Shown here: piece by piece, positions 43,091 through 54,012 of the stretch
Layout: every line of letters begins with the position of its first letter
Numbering within the stretch: the stretch's first letter is position 1
DNA from: Trichosanthes cucumerina
Lineage: Eukaryota; Streptophyta; Magnoliopsida; Cucurbitales; Cucurbitaceae
Assembly (NCBI GenBank): GCA_036507285.1
Contig: CM071845.1
Location: 39,946,252-40,010,251, forward strand
Length of the DNA: 64,000 nt
Reading direction: 5' to 3'
Position numbers and translations under genes: made by a program
The notes under the pieces: generated by a model
The model's database searches: none
Told to the model about the DNA's origin: nothing
Seen by the model: the letters and a program-made list of their open reading frames with translations, nothing else

Positions 43091-44158
43091 ATTGCCTTAC
43101 TACCGTCCGGTGATCTAATCCTAGATTGGGTGATATCTCACCGACAATTCCCTCTTGCATAATGGATGTCGGGCCTAGTACACAACATGGCATACATTAG
43201 GCTCCCTACAGCTGAAGCATATGGAATCCGTCTCATATCCTCAACATCTTGAGGAGTCTTAGGACACTGATCCTTAGACAAGTGAACCCCATGCCTGAAA
43301 GGCATCAAGCCTTTCTTGGAGTTCTGCATCTTATATCTAGACAACATCTTTTCAATATAAGACGCCTGAGACAAGGTTAGCGTTCTGTCCTTCCGATTCC
43401 GAACTATCTGGAAACCTAGAACGTACTGAGCTTCTCCCAAATCTTTCATTTGGAATTGCGAAGCTAGCCACTTCTTAACGTCAGTTAGAAATTCTACCTC
43501 ATTCCCAATTAGAATAATATCGTCCACGTACAACACCAAAAATGCGACAGTTTTGTCAACGATTTTCTTGTAGATACAAGGCTCGTCGACATTTTGATCA
43601 AAGCCATAAGATTTGATCGCCTCATCAAACCTTATATTCCAAGACCTCGAAGCCTGTTTTAGTCCATAAATGGTCCTATGAAGCCGGCAAACTTTTTGAT
43701 CTTGGCCTTGGGCAATGAACCCTTTGGGCTGGTCCATGTAGATGGTCTCATCAAGTTGCCATTCAGAAAGGCTGTCTTGACGTCCATCTGCCATACCTCG
43801 TAGTCACAATACGCGGCAATGGTCAGAAGGATCCTGATCGACTTTACCATGGCAACAGGCGAAAAGGTCTCCTCATAGTCAACCCCTTCAACCTTGGTAA
43901 AATCCTTTGCCACTAGTCGGGCTTTGAAGGTCTGCACCTTCTCATCTACACCACGTTTACGCTTGTAGATCCATTTGCAACCAATAGGTTTTACCTCATC
44001 CGGTTGATCCACAAGCTCCCATACACAATTGAAGTACATAGACTCCATTTCCTGGTCCATAGCTTTAATCCACTCGTCTTTGTCAACATCAACCATTGCC
44101 TGATCATAGGTCAATTGATCTTCACAGTCATCATCAGGAGCGACAACTGAGGTTTCAA
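43091..44158 (-). pseudogene. copia reverse transcriptase (element E)
   Basis: Two overlapping minus frames. 44114-43659 carries WVKAMDQEMES-type wording, PIGCKWIYKRKRGVDEKV, DFTKVEGVDYEETFSPVAMV and VWQMDVKTAFLNGNL. A one-base change near 43760 shifts it into 43794-43138, with DETIYMDQPKGF, GLKQASRSWNIRFDEAI, YVDDIILIGNE, QMKDLGEAQYVLGFQI and RRIPYASAVGSLMYAMLCTRPDI. Except for that frameshift it is one of the best preserved RTs here. It is truncated at 44158, in the linker before RT. Confidence 0.9.
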
Positions 44159-45518
44159 CTTAGGTTAAACATTTCATGCATCATTTTTATATTATAAGAG
44201 TTATAATATATAGTATGCATGATAGGATTATATTATAAGAGTTATAATATAATGTTTGCCTGTTTTAATTTATTAAATAGAAGTGTTATATTTTTTAATT
44301 AAAAGCATGCTCATGCATTTAATTCATATGATGAATTATATTATGTTATAGTATATAGTATTATTCATGTGATGGATGATCAAGCACTATAACATAGAAA
44401 TGCATGCAACCTAAGTTAATTATTAGTTTTAAAGTGTTTAGAACTGGAATAATTAGACTTAGGTTTTCTAATTTTCTAATAAGATTAGAATTTTAGGAAA
44501 TCAAATATAACTTTTGAATGGAGACTGATAAGTAACTCTGTCTAAGGAAGGTTTTGTCTAAGGCTGGGGTATTTAAGTTGACGCTTGCGGAACACCCCTA
44601 CTTGAAAACCGACCTGGGAGTGAATTCGGTCTGGAGATTCTTAGGTTATATTATCGTGAGTGCCGTTAATTAAGTGTTAATTAATTTACTCACATAGACC
44701 TAAGTTAATAATGTTATTATAAACTTAGGTTAATACCATATAAGAGTTATATTGGTAGACTTGGGTAAATTTTAGCTGGTTTATCTAGGCCAATCCCTAA
44801 TAAAATTAAAGTGCTGAGTGGGAGGAAATATAGTGTATGAGATACATTTGAATTTCCAACCACAAATCTCCATTAAGTCTACACCGTGAGATCTATACTC
44901 GGCCTCGTGGCGCAAATGGGAGAGTCCCCCTTCGGATGGCATTTGTATAGGTCAATATCATCGTGGATGGAGAGAGTACTTATAGTGAGTGGGAGCGGGA
45001 CTTGTGAAAACGAGACCAACGATTTCTTCTTTCGATTCACACCGTGAGACACCTATGATCTGCCTCCTAGTTTGGCCTGGACCAGACAATCCTTTCGGAG
45101 GGCTTGATCAGTGGAGTCGGAACACCGTGAATTCCCGAAAGGGATACAGTTTCTTGGTTGGTTTTCCTTCTTTGTTCACCCTTCGGTGGCTATTGTCTGG
45201 ATGGATACTTGAAAACTTAAAGATTGAGGGTGACACTCACAAAATTCGTTAAGTGTTAATGAATTCGATCGAACAATGGTAATTGGACGCCTAATGGAAT
45301 TAGAGTTATTCTAGGATTAGGGTCTGATCGAGAAAGTCTCGTCCTAGAGGAGGAGTGTTCTGTTCACCCTTCGGTGGCGGTCATTCTAAACCTTTAGGAT
45401 ATCATTGGAAAATTTTGAATGACCTAGGGATCATGAATCAATTTTGCTAAAACTTGATTGGTTTTAAAAAAAGTTTTTTGCGAGACTAATAATGTTTTTC
45501 CTTATTTTTCAGCTAAAA
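44159..45518 (+). other. partial gag leader of element F (no gene)
   Basis: Matches D from about 36660 onward. Contains AT hairpins at 44188-44210 and 44229-44251, and cttcgg or ttcgg motifs around 44930, 45090, 45180 and 45370, two of them as CACCCTTCGGTG. The ORF at 44989-45252 runs through these motifs. Confidence 0.75.
44188..44251. repeat. paired AT hairpins in the F leader
   Basis: TATATTATAA-gag-TTATAATATA at 44188-44210 and 44229-44251, perfect 10-bp stems. Confidence 0.75.
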
Positions 45519-46445
45519 ATGTCTAGCGCAATAATAGCTTTACTCGCTTCGGATAAGTTAGTGGGAGATAATTACCAGAGTTGGAAAAACAACCTTAATA
45601 CAATTTTGGTAACCGACGACATAAAGTTCGTGCTATTTGAGGAGTGTCCTCAGATGCCGGGCTCGACCGCGTCGCGAAGTGTTCGCGATGCGTACGATCG
45701 GTGGATCAGGACCAATGAAAAAGCCAAGGTCTACATAATTGCCAGCATGTCTGATGTCTTGGCAAAGAAGCATGAGCTGATGGTTTCCACTAAGGAGATC
45801 ATGGAGTCCTTGCAGGAAATGTTTGGACAACAGTCCTTTCAGGTCTGGCATGACTCACTCAAATACGTTTTCAACGCACGGATGATAGAGGGGTCGTGCC
45901 CGTCCGTGAACACGTTCTAGACATGATGACCCCTTTAATCGGCGAGATGAATGGTGCTTGATCGACGAGTCGAGCAGTCGATTTTATTTTGGAGGCTCTT
46001 AGAAGAGTTTCCTTGGGCCAGTAGCAATCTTTGTTATAAACAAATTAGCTACACTCTGACTACCCTCCTCAATGAGCTACAGAATTTCCAATCCTTGAAC
46101 AGGGTCAAGGAATCTAAGGCAAATGTTGCCTACAGGTCTTATCACAGGGGTTCAACCTCTGGGACGAAACCTGTTGCTCCTTCACGCCCGAAAGGGAAGA
46201 AGATGATGAAGAGGGGTAAAACTGACCGTGTTGTCGCCCAAATGGGCAAGAAGGTCAAGGACGTTGTAGAGAAAGGAAAGAGTTTCCACTGCAATGGGGG
46301 CGGACACTGGAAGAGAAACTGTCCCAAATTCCTGGCCGAGAGGAATAAACAAGGTAAATGTAATTTACTTGTGACAGAAACATGTTTAGTGGAGAGTAGT
46401 GACTCAGCCTGGATATTGGATTCAGGCGCCACTAACCACGTTTGA
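45519..46445 (+). pseudogene. copia gag and protease start (element F)
   Basis: The start at 45519 gives MSSAIIALLASDKLVGDNYQ. The 27 bases upstream are also open but lie in the leader. First frame (to 45918): TWKN-type segment, FEECPQMPGSTASRSVRDAY, KAKVYIIASMSDVLAKKHE and EIMESLQEMFGQQSFQVWHD, the capsid domain. After frameshifts at 45900-45960 the second frame (45951-46445) shows LTTLLNELQNFQSLNRV, a basic linker, and the zinc knuckle with its first Cys changed (SFHCNGGGHWKRNCPKF). The protease start SAWILDSGATNHV follows, ending in TGA where relatives have TGC. Confidence 0.9.
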
Positions 46446-47126
46446 TCTTCTTTTTAGGGGATTGATTCCTGGCAGCCGCTGCGAGCGGGTGAGGTGACTC
46501 TACAGGTTGGATCCGGGGAGCTTGTCTCTGCTGCAATCATCGGCACAGTGAAGCTGCGTTTTGGCGGGAAGTACTTATTGTTGGACAATTTGTACATAGT
46601 TCCAGGGTTTACTAGAAACCTTATTTCAATTACCTTCTTAATTGAACATTGTATTTCCGTTTCCTTTGAATTTAATAAAGCGTTTATTTCTTTCAAGAGG
46701 AATCTTATTTGTTCAGCTTCACTCGAAAATAATCTGTATGTTTTGAAACCCAATTCGGTCAAAAGTGTTTTGAATACTTAATTGTTTAAAACTGCAGAAA
46801 CACGAACTAAGAAAGCAAAAGTTTCTCCTAAAGAAAATTCCCATCTTTGGCATATACGGTTAGGCCACATTAATCTCAATAGCATTGAGAAACTAGTGAA
46901 GAGTGGACTTCTAAACGAGTTGGAAGAAAACTCTTTGTCGGTGTGTGAGTCATGCCTTGAGGGCAAAATGACCAAACGTCCTTTTAGTGGAAAAGGATAT
47001 AGAGCCAAAGAGCCTCTTGAGTTAGTACATTCTGACCTCTGTGGTCCGATGAATGTTAAAGCTCGGGGCGGTTATGAGTACTTCGTGTCTTTCATAGACG
47101 ATTACTCCAGATATGGGTATATTTAG
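46446..47126 (+). pseudogene. copia protease remainder, pre-integrase region, integrase start (element F)
   Basis: Two frames in register, separated by TAA at 46779-46781 (GAA in relatives). The first has KLRFGGKYLLLDNLYIVPGF and ICSASLENNLYVLKPNSVKS. The second has HLWHIRLGHINLNSIEKL and LSVCESCLEGKMTKRPF (HHCC finger complete), then VHSDLCGPMNVKARGGYEYF and FIDDYSRYGYI, ending in TAG where relatives have TAC. First catalytic Asp kept. Confidence 0.9.
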
Positions 47127-47650
47127 CTAATGCACAAGAAGTCAACTCTTGAAAAGTTCAAGGAGTACAAGACTGAGGTTGAGAACCTCTTAGGTAAATC
47201 GCTTAAAACACTTCGATCGGATCGAGGTAGAGAGTACATGGACACTGAGTTCCAGAACTATATGATAGAACACGGAATCACGTCCTAACTCTCAGCACCT
47301 GGTATGCCACAGCAGAATGGTGTATCGGAGAGGAGAAACAGAACCTTGTTGGACATGGTTCGGTCGATGATGAGCTATGCTCGTCTCCCTGATTCTTTTT
47401 GTGGGTACGCAGTAGAGAGGCTGCGGTTTATATTTTGAACAACGTTCCGTCGAAGAGTGTTTGTGAAACACCTTTCGAGCTCTGGAGTGGACGTAAAGGC
47501 AGTTTACATCACTTCAGGATTTGGGGATGCCCATCCCACGTGTTGGTGTCAAACCCAAAAAAATTGGAACCTCGTTCGAAATTGTGCCTATTCGTAGGTT
47601 AATCTAAAGAGACTAGGGGTGGTCTATTTTACGATCCTAAGGAAAATAGG
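47127..47650 (+). pseudogene. copia integrase core and C-terminal part (element F)
   Basis: Read through: LRSDRGREYMDTEF (second Asp kept, second Gly of the usual GGEY changed), a stop at 47286-47288 (CAA to TAA), then GMPQQNGVSERRNRTLLDMV (catalytic Glu kept) and PDSFCGY, where Trp is changed. A frameshift at about 47415 follows, then YILNNVPSKSVCETPFELW and FRIWGCPSHVLVSNPKKLEP (47399-47602). Another stop at 47601 interrupts FVGYPKETRGGLFYDP. Catalytic residues survive, but the frame does not. Confidence 0.88.
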
Positions 47651-48990
47651 GTGCTTGTGTCGACAAACGCCACTTTCCTAGAGGAAGACCACGTCAGGGA
47701 TCATTTACCAAGGAGTAAAATTATATTGAATGAAATGGACAGTTCATCAGCAAGAGTTGCTGATAGGGCTAGTACGTCAACAAGTGTTGTTGATCCTAGC
47801 ACATCTAGTCAAATCCGTTCCCAAGAGTTGGGAATGCCTCGACGTAGTGGGAGGGTTGTGGGACAGCTTGATCGCTACATGGGTTTAGCTGAAACCTCAG
47901 TTGTCACTCGTGATGATGATTGTGAGGATCCATTGACCTATGATCAGGCAATGGTTGATGTTGACAAAGACGAGTGGATTAAAGCTATGGACCAGGAAAT
48001 GGAGTCTATGTACTTCAATTCTGTATGGGAGCTTGTGGATCAACCGGATGGGGTAAAACCTATTGGTTGCAAATGGATCTACAAGCGTAAACGTGGCGTA
48101 GATGGGAAGGTGCAGACCTTCAAAGCCCGACTAGTGGCAAAGGGTTTTACCCAGGTTGAAGGGGTTGACTATGAGGAGACCTTTTCACCTTTTGCCATGG
48201 TAAAGTCGATCAGGATCCTTCTGGCCATTGTCGTGTATTATGACTACGAGGTACGGCAGATGGACGTCAAGACAGCCTTTCTGAATAGAAAAACTTGATG
48301 AGACCATCTACATGGACCAACCCAAAGGGTTCATTGCCCATGGCCAAAAGCAAAAAGTTTGTCGGCTTCATAGGTCCATTTATAGACTGAAAAAGGCTTC
48401 GAGGTCTTGGAATATAAGATTGGATGAGGCAATCAAATCTTATGGCTTTGATCAAAATGTCGACGAGCCTTGTGTCTACGAGAAAATCGTTGACAAAACT
48501 ATCGCATTTTTTGTGTTGTACGTGGACGATATTCTTCTCATTGGGAATGAGGTAGAATTTCTTACTGATGTTAAAATGTAGCTAGCTTCGCAATTCCAAA
48601 AGAAAGATTTGGGAGAAGCTCAGTATGTTCTAAGTATCCAGATAGTCTGAAACCGGAAGAACAGAACGCTAGCCTTGTCTCAGGCATCTTATATTGACAA
48701 GATGTTGTCTAGATATAAGATGCAGAACTCCAAGAAGGGCTTGCTGCCTTTCAGGCATGGGGTTCACTTGTCTAAGGATCAGTGTCCTAAGACTCCTCAA
48801 GATGTTGAGGATATGAGACGGATTCCATATGCTTCTTTGTAGGGAGCCTGATGTATGCCATCTTTGTGTACTAGGCCCGACATCTGTTATGCAGTAGGAA
48901 TTGTCAGTAGATATCAGTCCAATCTAGGATTAGATCACTGGACAGCCGTAAAGCAATCCTCAAGTATCTTAGGAGAACGAGGAACTACAG
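47651..48990 (+). pseudogene. copia integrase tail and reverse transcriptase (element F)
   Basis: 47651-48298 holds the integrase tail, linker MPRRSGRVVGQLDRYMGL and RT to DVKTAFLN, with a frameshift near 48288. 48312-48581 holds MDQPKGFIAHGQKQKVCRLH, SWNIRLDEAIKSYGFDQ and the active site YVDDILLIGNE, ending in a stop (TGG to TAG) before LASQFQ. From 48590 the rest reads through to LPFRHGVHLSKDQCPKTPQD and the connection region near 48840-48990, with small deletions at CTRPDI and VKAILKYL. The YVDD box is intact. Confidence 0.9.
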
Positions 48991-48994
48991 CTTA

Positions 48995-49498
48995 GTGTAT
49001 GGTAGTGGGGATTTGATCCTTACAGGATACATGGATTCTGATTTTCAGACCGATAAAGATTCTAGGAAATCCACTTCGGGGTCAGCCTTCATTATGAATG
49101 GAGGAGCAGTAGTATGGCGAAGCATCAAGCAGGGATGCATCGCTGATTCCACTATGGAAGCGGAGTATGTTGCGGCTTGTGAAGCTGCAAAAAAAGCTGT
49201 TTGGCTTAGGAAGTTCATGACAGATTTGGAAGTTGTTCCAAACATGAACTTGTCGATCACACTGTTCTATGATAACAGTTGTGCAGTAGCCAACTCACGT
49301 GAGCCTCGGAGCCATAAGAGAGGAAAACACATTGAGCGCAAGTATCATCTGATATGGGAGATTGTGCACCGCGGAGACGTCACAGTCACGCAGATAGCAT
49401 CGGAGCACAACGTAGCTGATCCATTTACAAAGCCCCTCACGGCTACGGTGTTTGAGGGTCACCTAAAGAGTCTAGGTCTTCGAGAGCTTCTTGACTAG
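48995..49498 (+). pseudogene. copia RNase H and pol C-terminus (element F)
   Basis: An uninterrupted 167-codon stretch, the most complete RNase H in the window: DSDFQTDKDSRKSTSGSAF, VVWRSIKQGCIADSTMEAEY, ACEAAKKAVWLRKF, LFYDNSCAVANSREP (Tyr for the usual Cys before DN, Asp kept), IASEHNVADPFTKPLTATVF and EGHLKSLGL, ending in TAG. The catalytic acidic residues (D of SDF, E of MEAE, D of YDNS and D of VADP) are visible. It was the C-terminal part of the gag-pol polyprotein, so the ATG at 48995 is not a true start. Confidence 0.9.
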
Positions 49499-49616
49499 GG
49501 CAAGTGGGAGATGTGTAAACGGGTATTCAATGCCCTAGTTTATTGTATTACTTCATTGTAATTTATGTACATTTCAGAAATGTATTTTCTCCACTAGCTT
49601 AGTCCAAGTGGGAGTT
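49499..49616 (+). promoter_or_regulatory. two polypurine tracts of element F
   Basis: ggcaagtgggagatgtg directly after the pol stop and ccaagtgggagttt (49603-49616) directly before the LTR. The second is in the correct place for plus-strand priming. The first is a near copy about 104 bp upstream. Confidence 0.75.
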
Positions 49617-51424
49617 TGTTGGGATTTCTGTCCTAATCTCGTGTTTGTAATATATTGTTTGAAATTAATAAGAGTTATTTATTTCATCACTTTGTATCTC
49701 GCAATATTTATAAACTTTTCCAATAAACTAAGCTCAAGGGTCATTGAATTTATGAGAGAACTAGAACTTGAGCGGTGTGTGTAGTGGACACACTGGGAGG
49801 ATCACGTTCAAGTTAATGACCGAAACGGTCTACAATATATGGATAGGGTTGGAGACCTAATCCACGGATACACTTGTGGATGCGACCCGCTTTGTATTAG
49901 ATACAAACGAGGTGATTTGACTCGTTCATGTGGTTGACATGCGAGTGGGGGCATCTGTGCAATGAGATTGTACAAGACCGGACCGTGAATTATTAGACCT
50001 CACGATGTAACACCGTTGATAGTAAGGACTAATAACCGTGAGATGACCATTAGTGACTCGACACGAATCCACGAGCGTGTTACGGACTCTTATGCTGCGA
50101 AGTCCGTCCTTTGACTAGTACGGGTGAGGGTGGTCACGATTACTCGCCCAATATGCCTATCTTCTAAGGGACGAGGACCAAGTAGGGGCGGGAACTTAAC
50201 TACGCGAGATGGAATTCACTCGTCCCGCCTTTAGGGAAACTAGAGAGGTTGTTCCCTTAAGTGCGACTCCGGGGCTTGGACAATGGGCACCCACCTTCTC
50301 ACCGCCCGAGAAGGGTGTTGTGTATGGTTGGACCATCACAATATGTTGTTCATTAGAGGAGCAATGGGGACTTAAGGAACAAGAGGTAGACACGGGGTAA
50401 AGCGGTAATTTGACCCGGTAGTGTCTCACGAACAACTGTGAAGGGTCGACTCATGGAAATTGGTTATATCGGTGGGCACGTAATATTGCGCTTGACCGAC
50501 GGAGTGCGACTACGGGCTATAGTGGAGTGTTACCGTAGCTAATGAATGTTGGTTAACAAGGGTCAAAGAGTTTGACAGGTTAATCTCGAATCATTGGAGC
50601 CCGTCACTGTAGGTCCATTAGGTCCCTCGGTTGGATCCACCTTGGTTAAAAGAAGGGTTAATGTTTTGGTATGAAATTGAAGTGTTCAATTTCACTTTAA
50701 GGGCATTTATGTCATTTATTTGAGATATGAATGATATAATATATAGTTTAATGTGAATGAGATTCATAATAAACTATAGGTTAGCCTAATTGTTGAATTA
50801 GGGCTAATTGGAGAAATTAAATGAGAGAAATTAAATTGGATGTGATTCATTTTAATTAATCCACAATTATTGCAAATGAGATTTGCAATATGAGATATGA
50901 GATATCTTCTATTATGTTGTTATGCAAATGAGATTTGCATAACCTATGGTTGTGGTTTAGTGGTAATAATGAGGAGATGTTAACTCCCTCATTCCACTAT
51001 TTAAACCCTTTGCAAGAAGGGATTGGTAAGCTCTCTTCTCATTTTTTGTTTTTCACCAAAGAAAAGAAAAGAGAATTCTCTCTACTCTCTCATTTCTCCT
51101 CCCTCTCCAAAACACAAACAAGTTCCCACCAACTTCCCTTCTCCAAAAGAGAACAACCGAGAAGATCACTTGGTGGTGTTCGAGATCGTTTTGTGGGAAG
51201 AATCCGTCGAGATCGAGTAGCACGAAGAGTTCGTGACCCGAAGAAGAAATTGTTGTGTTTGTCTACAACAAGTAAGTAAGATCTCTTCTTGCTGTAAATT
51301 TCTTCTTCTTTAAGCATGTTTAGCCTAGGTCTAAGAGTTAGATCAATTTTATAAACACAAGTTGCATAATGATACCTCGACGATTCAATCGTCTTCCGCT
51401 GTGCGGGGATTCTCATTCCCTTCA
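49617..51424 (+). repeat. 3' LTR of element F (1808 bp)
   Basis: TGTTGGGATTTCTGTC to cattcccttca. It pairs in sequence with the reverse LTR at 40627-42433. The TATA region reads cactatttaaaccc (about 50995-51008), and the palindrome next to it has lost two bases (ccctttgcaagaaggg). ORFs at 50209-50435 and 50935-51279 are LTR sequence, not genes. Confidence 0.93.
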
Positions 51425-51778
51425 TTTACACCCTATGGGTCTAACCCCTTCAGGTTGGTCTACAAGTTCTCATACTTAATTGATGTCCATTGACTCGATT
51501 TCAAGGTCCATGGCTTTGATCCATTGGTCCTTGTCTACGTCATTCATTGCATGTTTATAAGACAATGGATCTTTTACGGCGTCATCAGGTTTGAAAATTT
51601 GAGTTTCAGCTAAACCCAAGTAGCGGTCAAGTTGGGAAACAACCCACCCACTGCGTCGAGGCATTCCCAACGATTGAGAAGGACGAGAGATCGACTTGAG
51701 AGTCTTTGGCTCCTCCATCAACTCTTGATGAAGGTCCAGTTTGATCAACAACTCTTGTTGGTTCATGTGTAGCTTCAT
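51425..51778 (-). pseudogene. copia linker and RT N-terminus (element G)
   Basis: The minus-strand frame 51778-51476 reads LGMPRRSGWVVSQLDRYLGL and KDPLSYKHAMNDVDKDQWIK, then AMDLEIESMDIN before a stop at about 51476. The following residues continue to VDQPEGVRPIGCK at the cut point, 51425. This is the start of RT only; no catalytic residues are included. Confidence 0.83.
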
Positions 51779-52235
51779 TTAGTACTAATTTACTATGTTT
51801 TTTATGGTTCCTCATGTGATCTTCCTCCAAGAACGTGGCGTTTGTCGATACAATCACCTTGTTTTCTTGTGGGTCGTAGAAAAGACCACCTCTCGTTTCT
51901 TTGGGATAGCCAACAAATTGGCACAATCTTGAACGAGGTTCCAGTTTCTTTGGGTTTGTCACAAGCACGTGTGCTGGACAACCCCAGATCCTGAAGTGTT
52001 GTAAACCAGGTTTACGCCCCTTCCACATTTCAAAAGGTGTTTCTGAAACACTTTTTGATGGAACACTGTTGAAGATTTGAACTGCAGTCTCTACTACGTA
52101 TCCCCAAAACGAGGCAGGCAATTGAGCATAGCTCATCATAGAACGAACCATGTCTAACAAGGTTCTATTTCTCCCTTCTGACACACCATTTTGCTGTGGT
52201 GTATTAGGTGCAGTGAGTTGAGACTAAATTCCATG
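51779..52235 (-). pseudogene. copia integrase C-terminal half (element G)
   Basis: The frame 52184-51627 begins after a stop (TAG at about 52226) inside the core. It contains SEGRNRTLLDMVRSMMSYAQ (the catalytic Glu region, ERR changed to EGR), PASFWGYVVETAVQIFNSVP, FEMWKGRKPGLQHFRIWGCP, RLCQFVGYPKETRGGLFYDP and VSTNATFLEEDHMRNH, about 185 codons. The end of the frame is shifted relative to the RT frame near 51640. Confidence 0.88.
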
Positions 52236-52919
52236 TTATATCAAATAGTCCTTGAATCTCAAATCCATATACTCACCACCTCGATCGGATCGAAGTGTTT
52301 TAATGGTTTTCTCTAATGCATTCTCTACTTCAGCCTTATATTCTTTGAACTTTTCAACTGCTTCAGACTTGTGATGCATTAGGTATAGATAACCATACCT
52401 CGAATAATCATCTATGAAAGAGATGAAATATTCGTACCCTCCTCGAGCTTTGACATTCACTGAACCACAAAGATCCGAATGCACAAGTTCTAGGGGCTCT
52501 ATGGCTCTGTAACCTTTTCCAGTAAAAGGTCGCTTGGTCATTTTACCTTCCAAGCAAGACTCGCAAGGCGGTAAAGAATCATCTTCTAACTTGTTTAGAA
52601 GTCCATGCTTAGAGAGTCTCTCAATCCAGTTGAGATTAATATGACCAAGTCTAAGATGCCATAGATAAGTATTATTATTTGGAGAAATTCTTTGCCTTTT
52701 ATTTTGAGTGTTAGCATTCTTAAACATCTCATGATTTAAAATTGCTTTGGTTTTATTCGGTTTCAATACGTACAAACCATTTTTCAATTTAGCAGAACAA
52801 ATATTGACACCCTCTTTGAAAATGAACGCTTCATTAATTGAAAAAGAAATACAATAACCAAGTTCGATTAAACAAGAGATAGAAATTAAGTTCCTTTTAA
52901 GCTTAGGAACTATGTACAT
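52236..52919 (-). pseudogene. copia pre-integrase region and integrase core (element G)
   Basis: A 227-codon open stretch: MYIVPKLKRNLISISCLIEL, AKLKNGLYVLKPNKTKAILN, YLWHLRLGHINLNWIERL and LPPCESCLEGKMTKRPF (complete HHCC finger), then VHSDLCGSVNVKARGGYEYF (first Asp), FIDDYSRYGYLYLMHHKSEA and TLRSDRGGEYMDLRFKDYLI (second Asp). A stop follows before the catalytic Glu. Apart from that stop and one frameshift near 52925, G is better preserved here than family 1. Confidence 0.92.
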
Positions 52920-54012
52920 ATTTTTTTAATAAAAGAAATCTATCTCTGAAAAACAGCTTGGCATCTCCCACTACACGAGTTGAGACGACGTCTCCCATTC
53001 CGACCCTGAGCGTCATCTCACCCTTTTCGAGCTCCTTGAAGGAACTAGTTTCCTGAAATGAAGAGCAAACATGATTAGTGGCTCCTGAATCAAGTATCCA
53101 GGTAAAATCATTATTTTCCGCTAAACAAGTTTCAAGAACAAGTAAATGTAATTTACCTTTCTTCTCTTTGAGCTCACCAAGGTATTTTGGGCAGTTTCGT
53201 TTCCAGTGCCCATCCACGTTGCAGTGGAAACATTTTCCTTTATCTGCAACCTTTGCTTTTCCCTTGCCTTTGTCAGCAGCAGGTGCCTTCCCTTTCCCTC
53301 CTATTTTCTTCTTTTGGGTCTTCTTAAGCATAGAAGATGAGCTACAGGACTTAGTCCCAGAGGATGAACCCTTCTGGAACCTTCTGGAATGGCAAACAGA
53401 TTTGCCTCTCCATCAGCTTGTCCCTTATTCTTCATAAGAGACTAAAAAGTTTGTATTTCATTAAGCAGAGTAGTCAGGTTATACTCTATCTTGTTCATCA
53501 CCGCATTGTTGCAGAATTGCAGGAAACTCTTCGAAAGAGATTCCAGAATGAACGATACCTGACTTTGCTCGTCAATGACCGCTCCGTTCATCTCAGCCAC
53601 GTTGAAGTGGACCATCAGATCAAGAACGTGTTCTCTCACCGATGACCCCTCCTTCATACGGGAGTTATAAACGTATTTGATGGATCGTGCCGAATCTGTC
53701 CAGACGGTTGTCCAAACATTTTCTGCAGCGAACTCATGATCTCACGAGCTGAGACCATGCCCTCGTGCTTTTTGGCAGAAACTTCAGAAACACTAGCCAA
53801 AATGTAGACCTTGGCCTTATCATTGACCTTGATCCGGTCAAATGCGCCTCCTTATGATTGAGAGCGTTACGGCGAGGACGATGACATTCCTCAGACAGTA
53901 AAAACTGTAGGTTGTCAAAAACGAGAATCATATTCAAGTTGGACTTCCACGTATTAAAATTTTCACTAGTTAAACGATCGCTGTTAAGTAAGGCTATTAT
54001 TGAGGACGACAT
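52920..54012 (-). pseudogene. copia gag and protease (element G)
   Basis: ATG at 54012 (MSSSIIALLNSDRLTSENFN), chosen over the in-frame ATG 12 bases upstream because it matches the gag starts of the other elements. Capsid pieces: 54012-53734, then 53657-53442 (SSVREHVLDLMVHFNVAEMN, VSFILESLSKSFLQFCN, LTTLLNEIQTF). Frame 53331-52903 gives a basic linker, the zinc knuckle CFHCNVDGHWKRNCPKYL, and the protease start FTWILDSGATNHVCSSF with an intact Asp-Ser-Gly. Frameshifts near 53830, 53700, 53430 and 52925. Confidence 0.9.

Larger units (their letters stand above)
40627..44158 (-). mobile_element. Ty1/copia family-1 element E (3' half), inserted in RT of D
   Basis: Minus strand: an intact 3' LTR at left (40627-42433), then RNase H and RT. 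It ends abruptly at 44158, joined to the leader of F. Integrase and gag are not here. H (58126-64000) is minus-strand and family 1 and contains just the missing gag-to-integrase part, so E and H are probably one element split by later insertions. Confidence 0.85.
44159..51424 (+). mobile_element. Ty1/copia family-1 element F, 5'-truncated, with complete 3' LTR
   Basis: Plus strand: leader from cttaggttaaacatttcatg onward, gag, protease, integrase, RT, RNase H, two polypurine tracts and a 1808-bp 3' LTR. The 5' LTR, primer site and roughly the first 770 bp of the leader (by comparison with D) are missing at the junction with E. All domains are present in order but separated by stops and frameshifts. 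Its right end lies inside the RT of element G (GCK | W). Confidence 0.9.
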
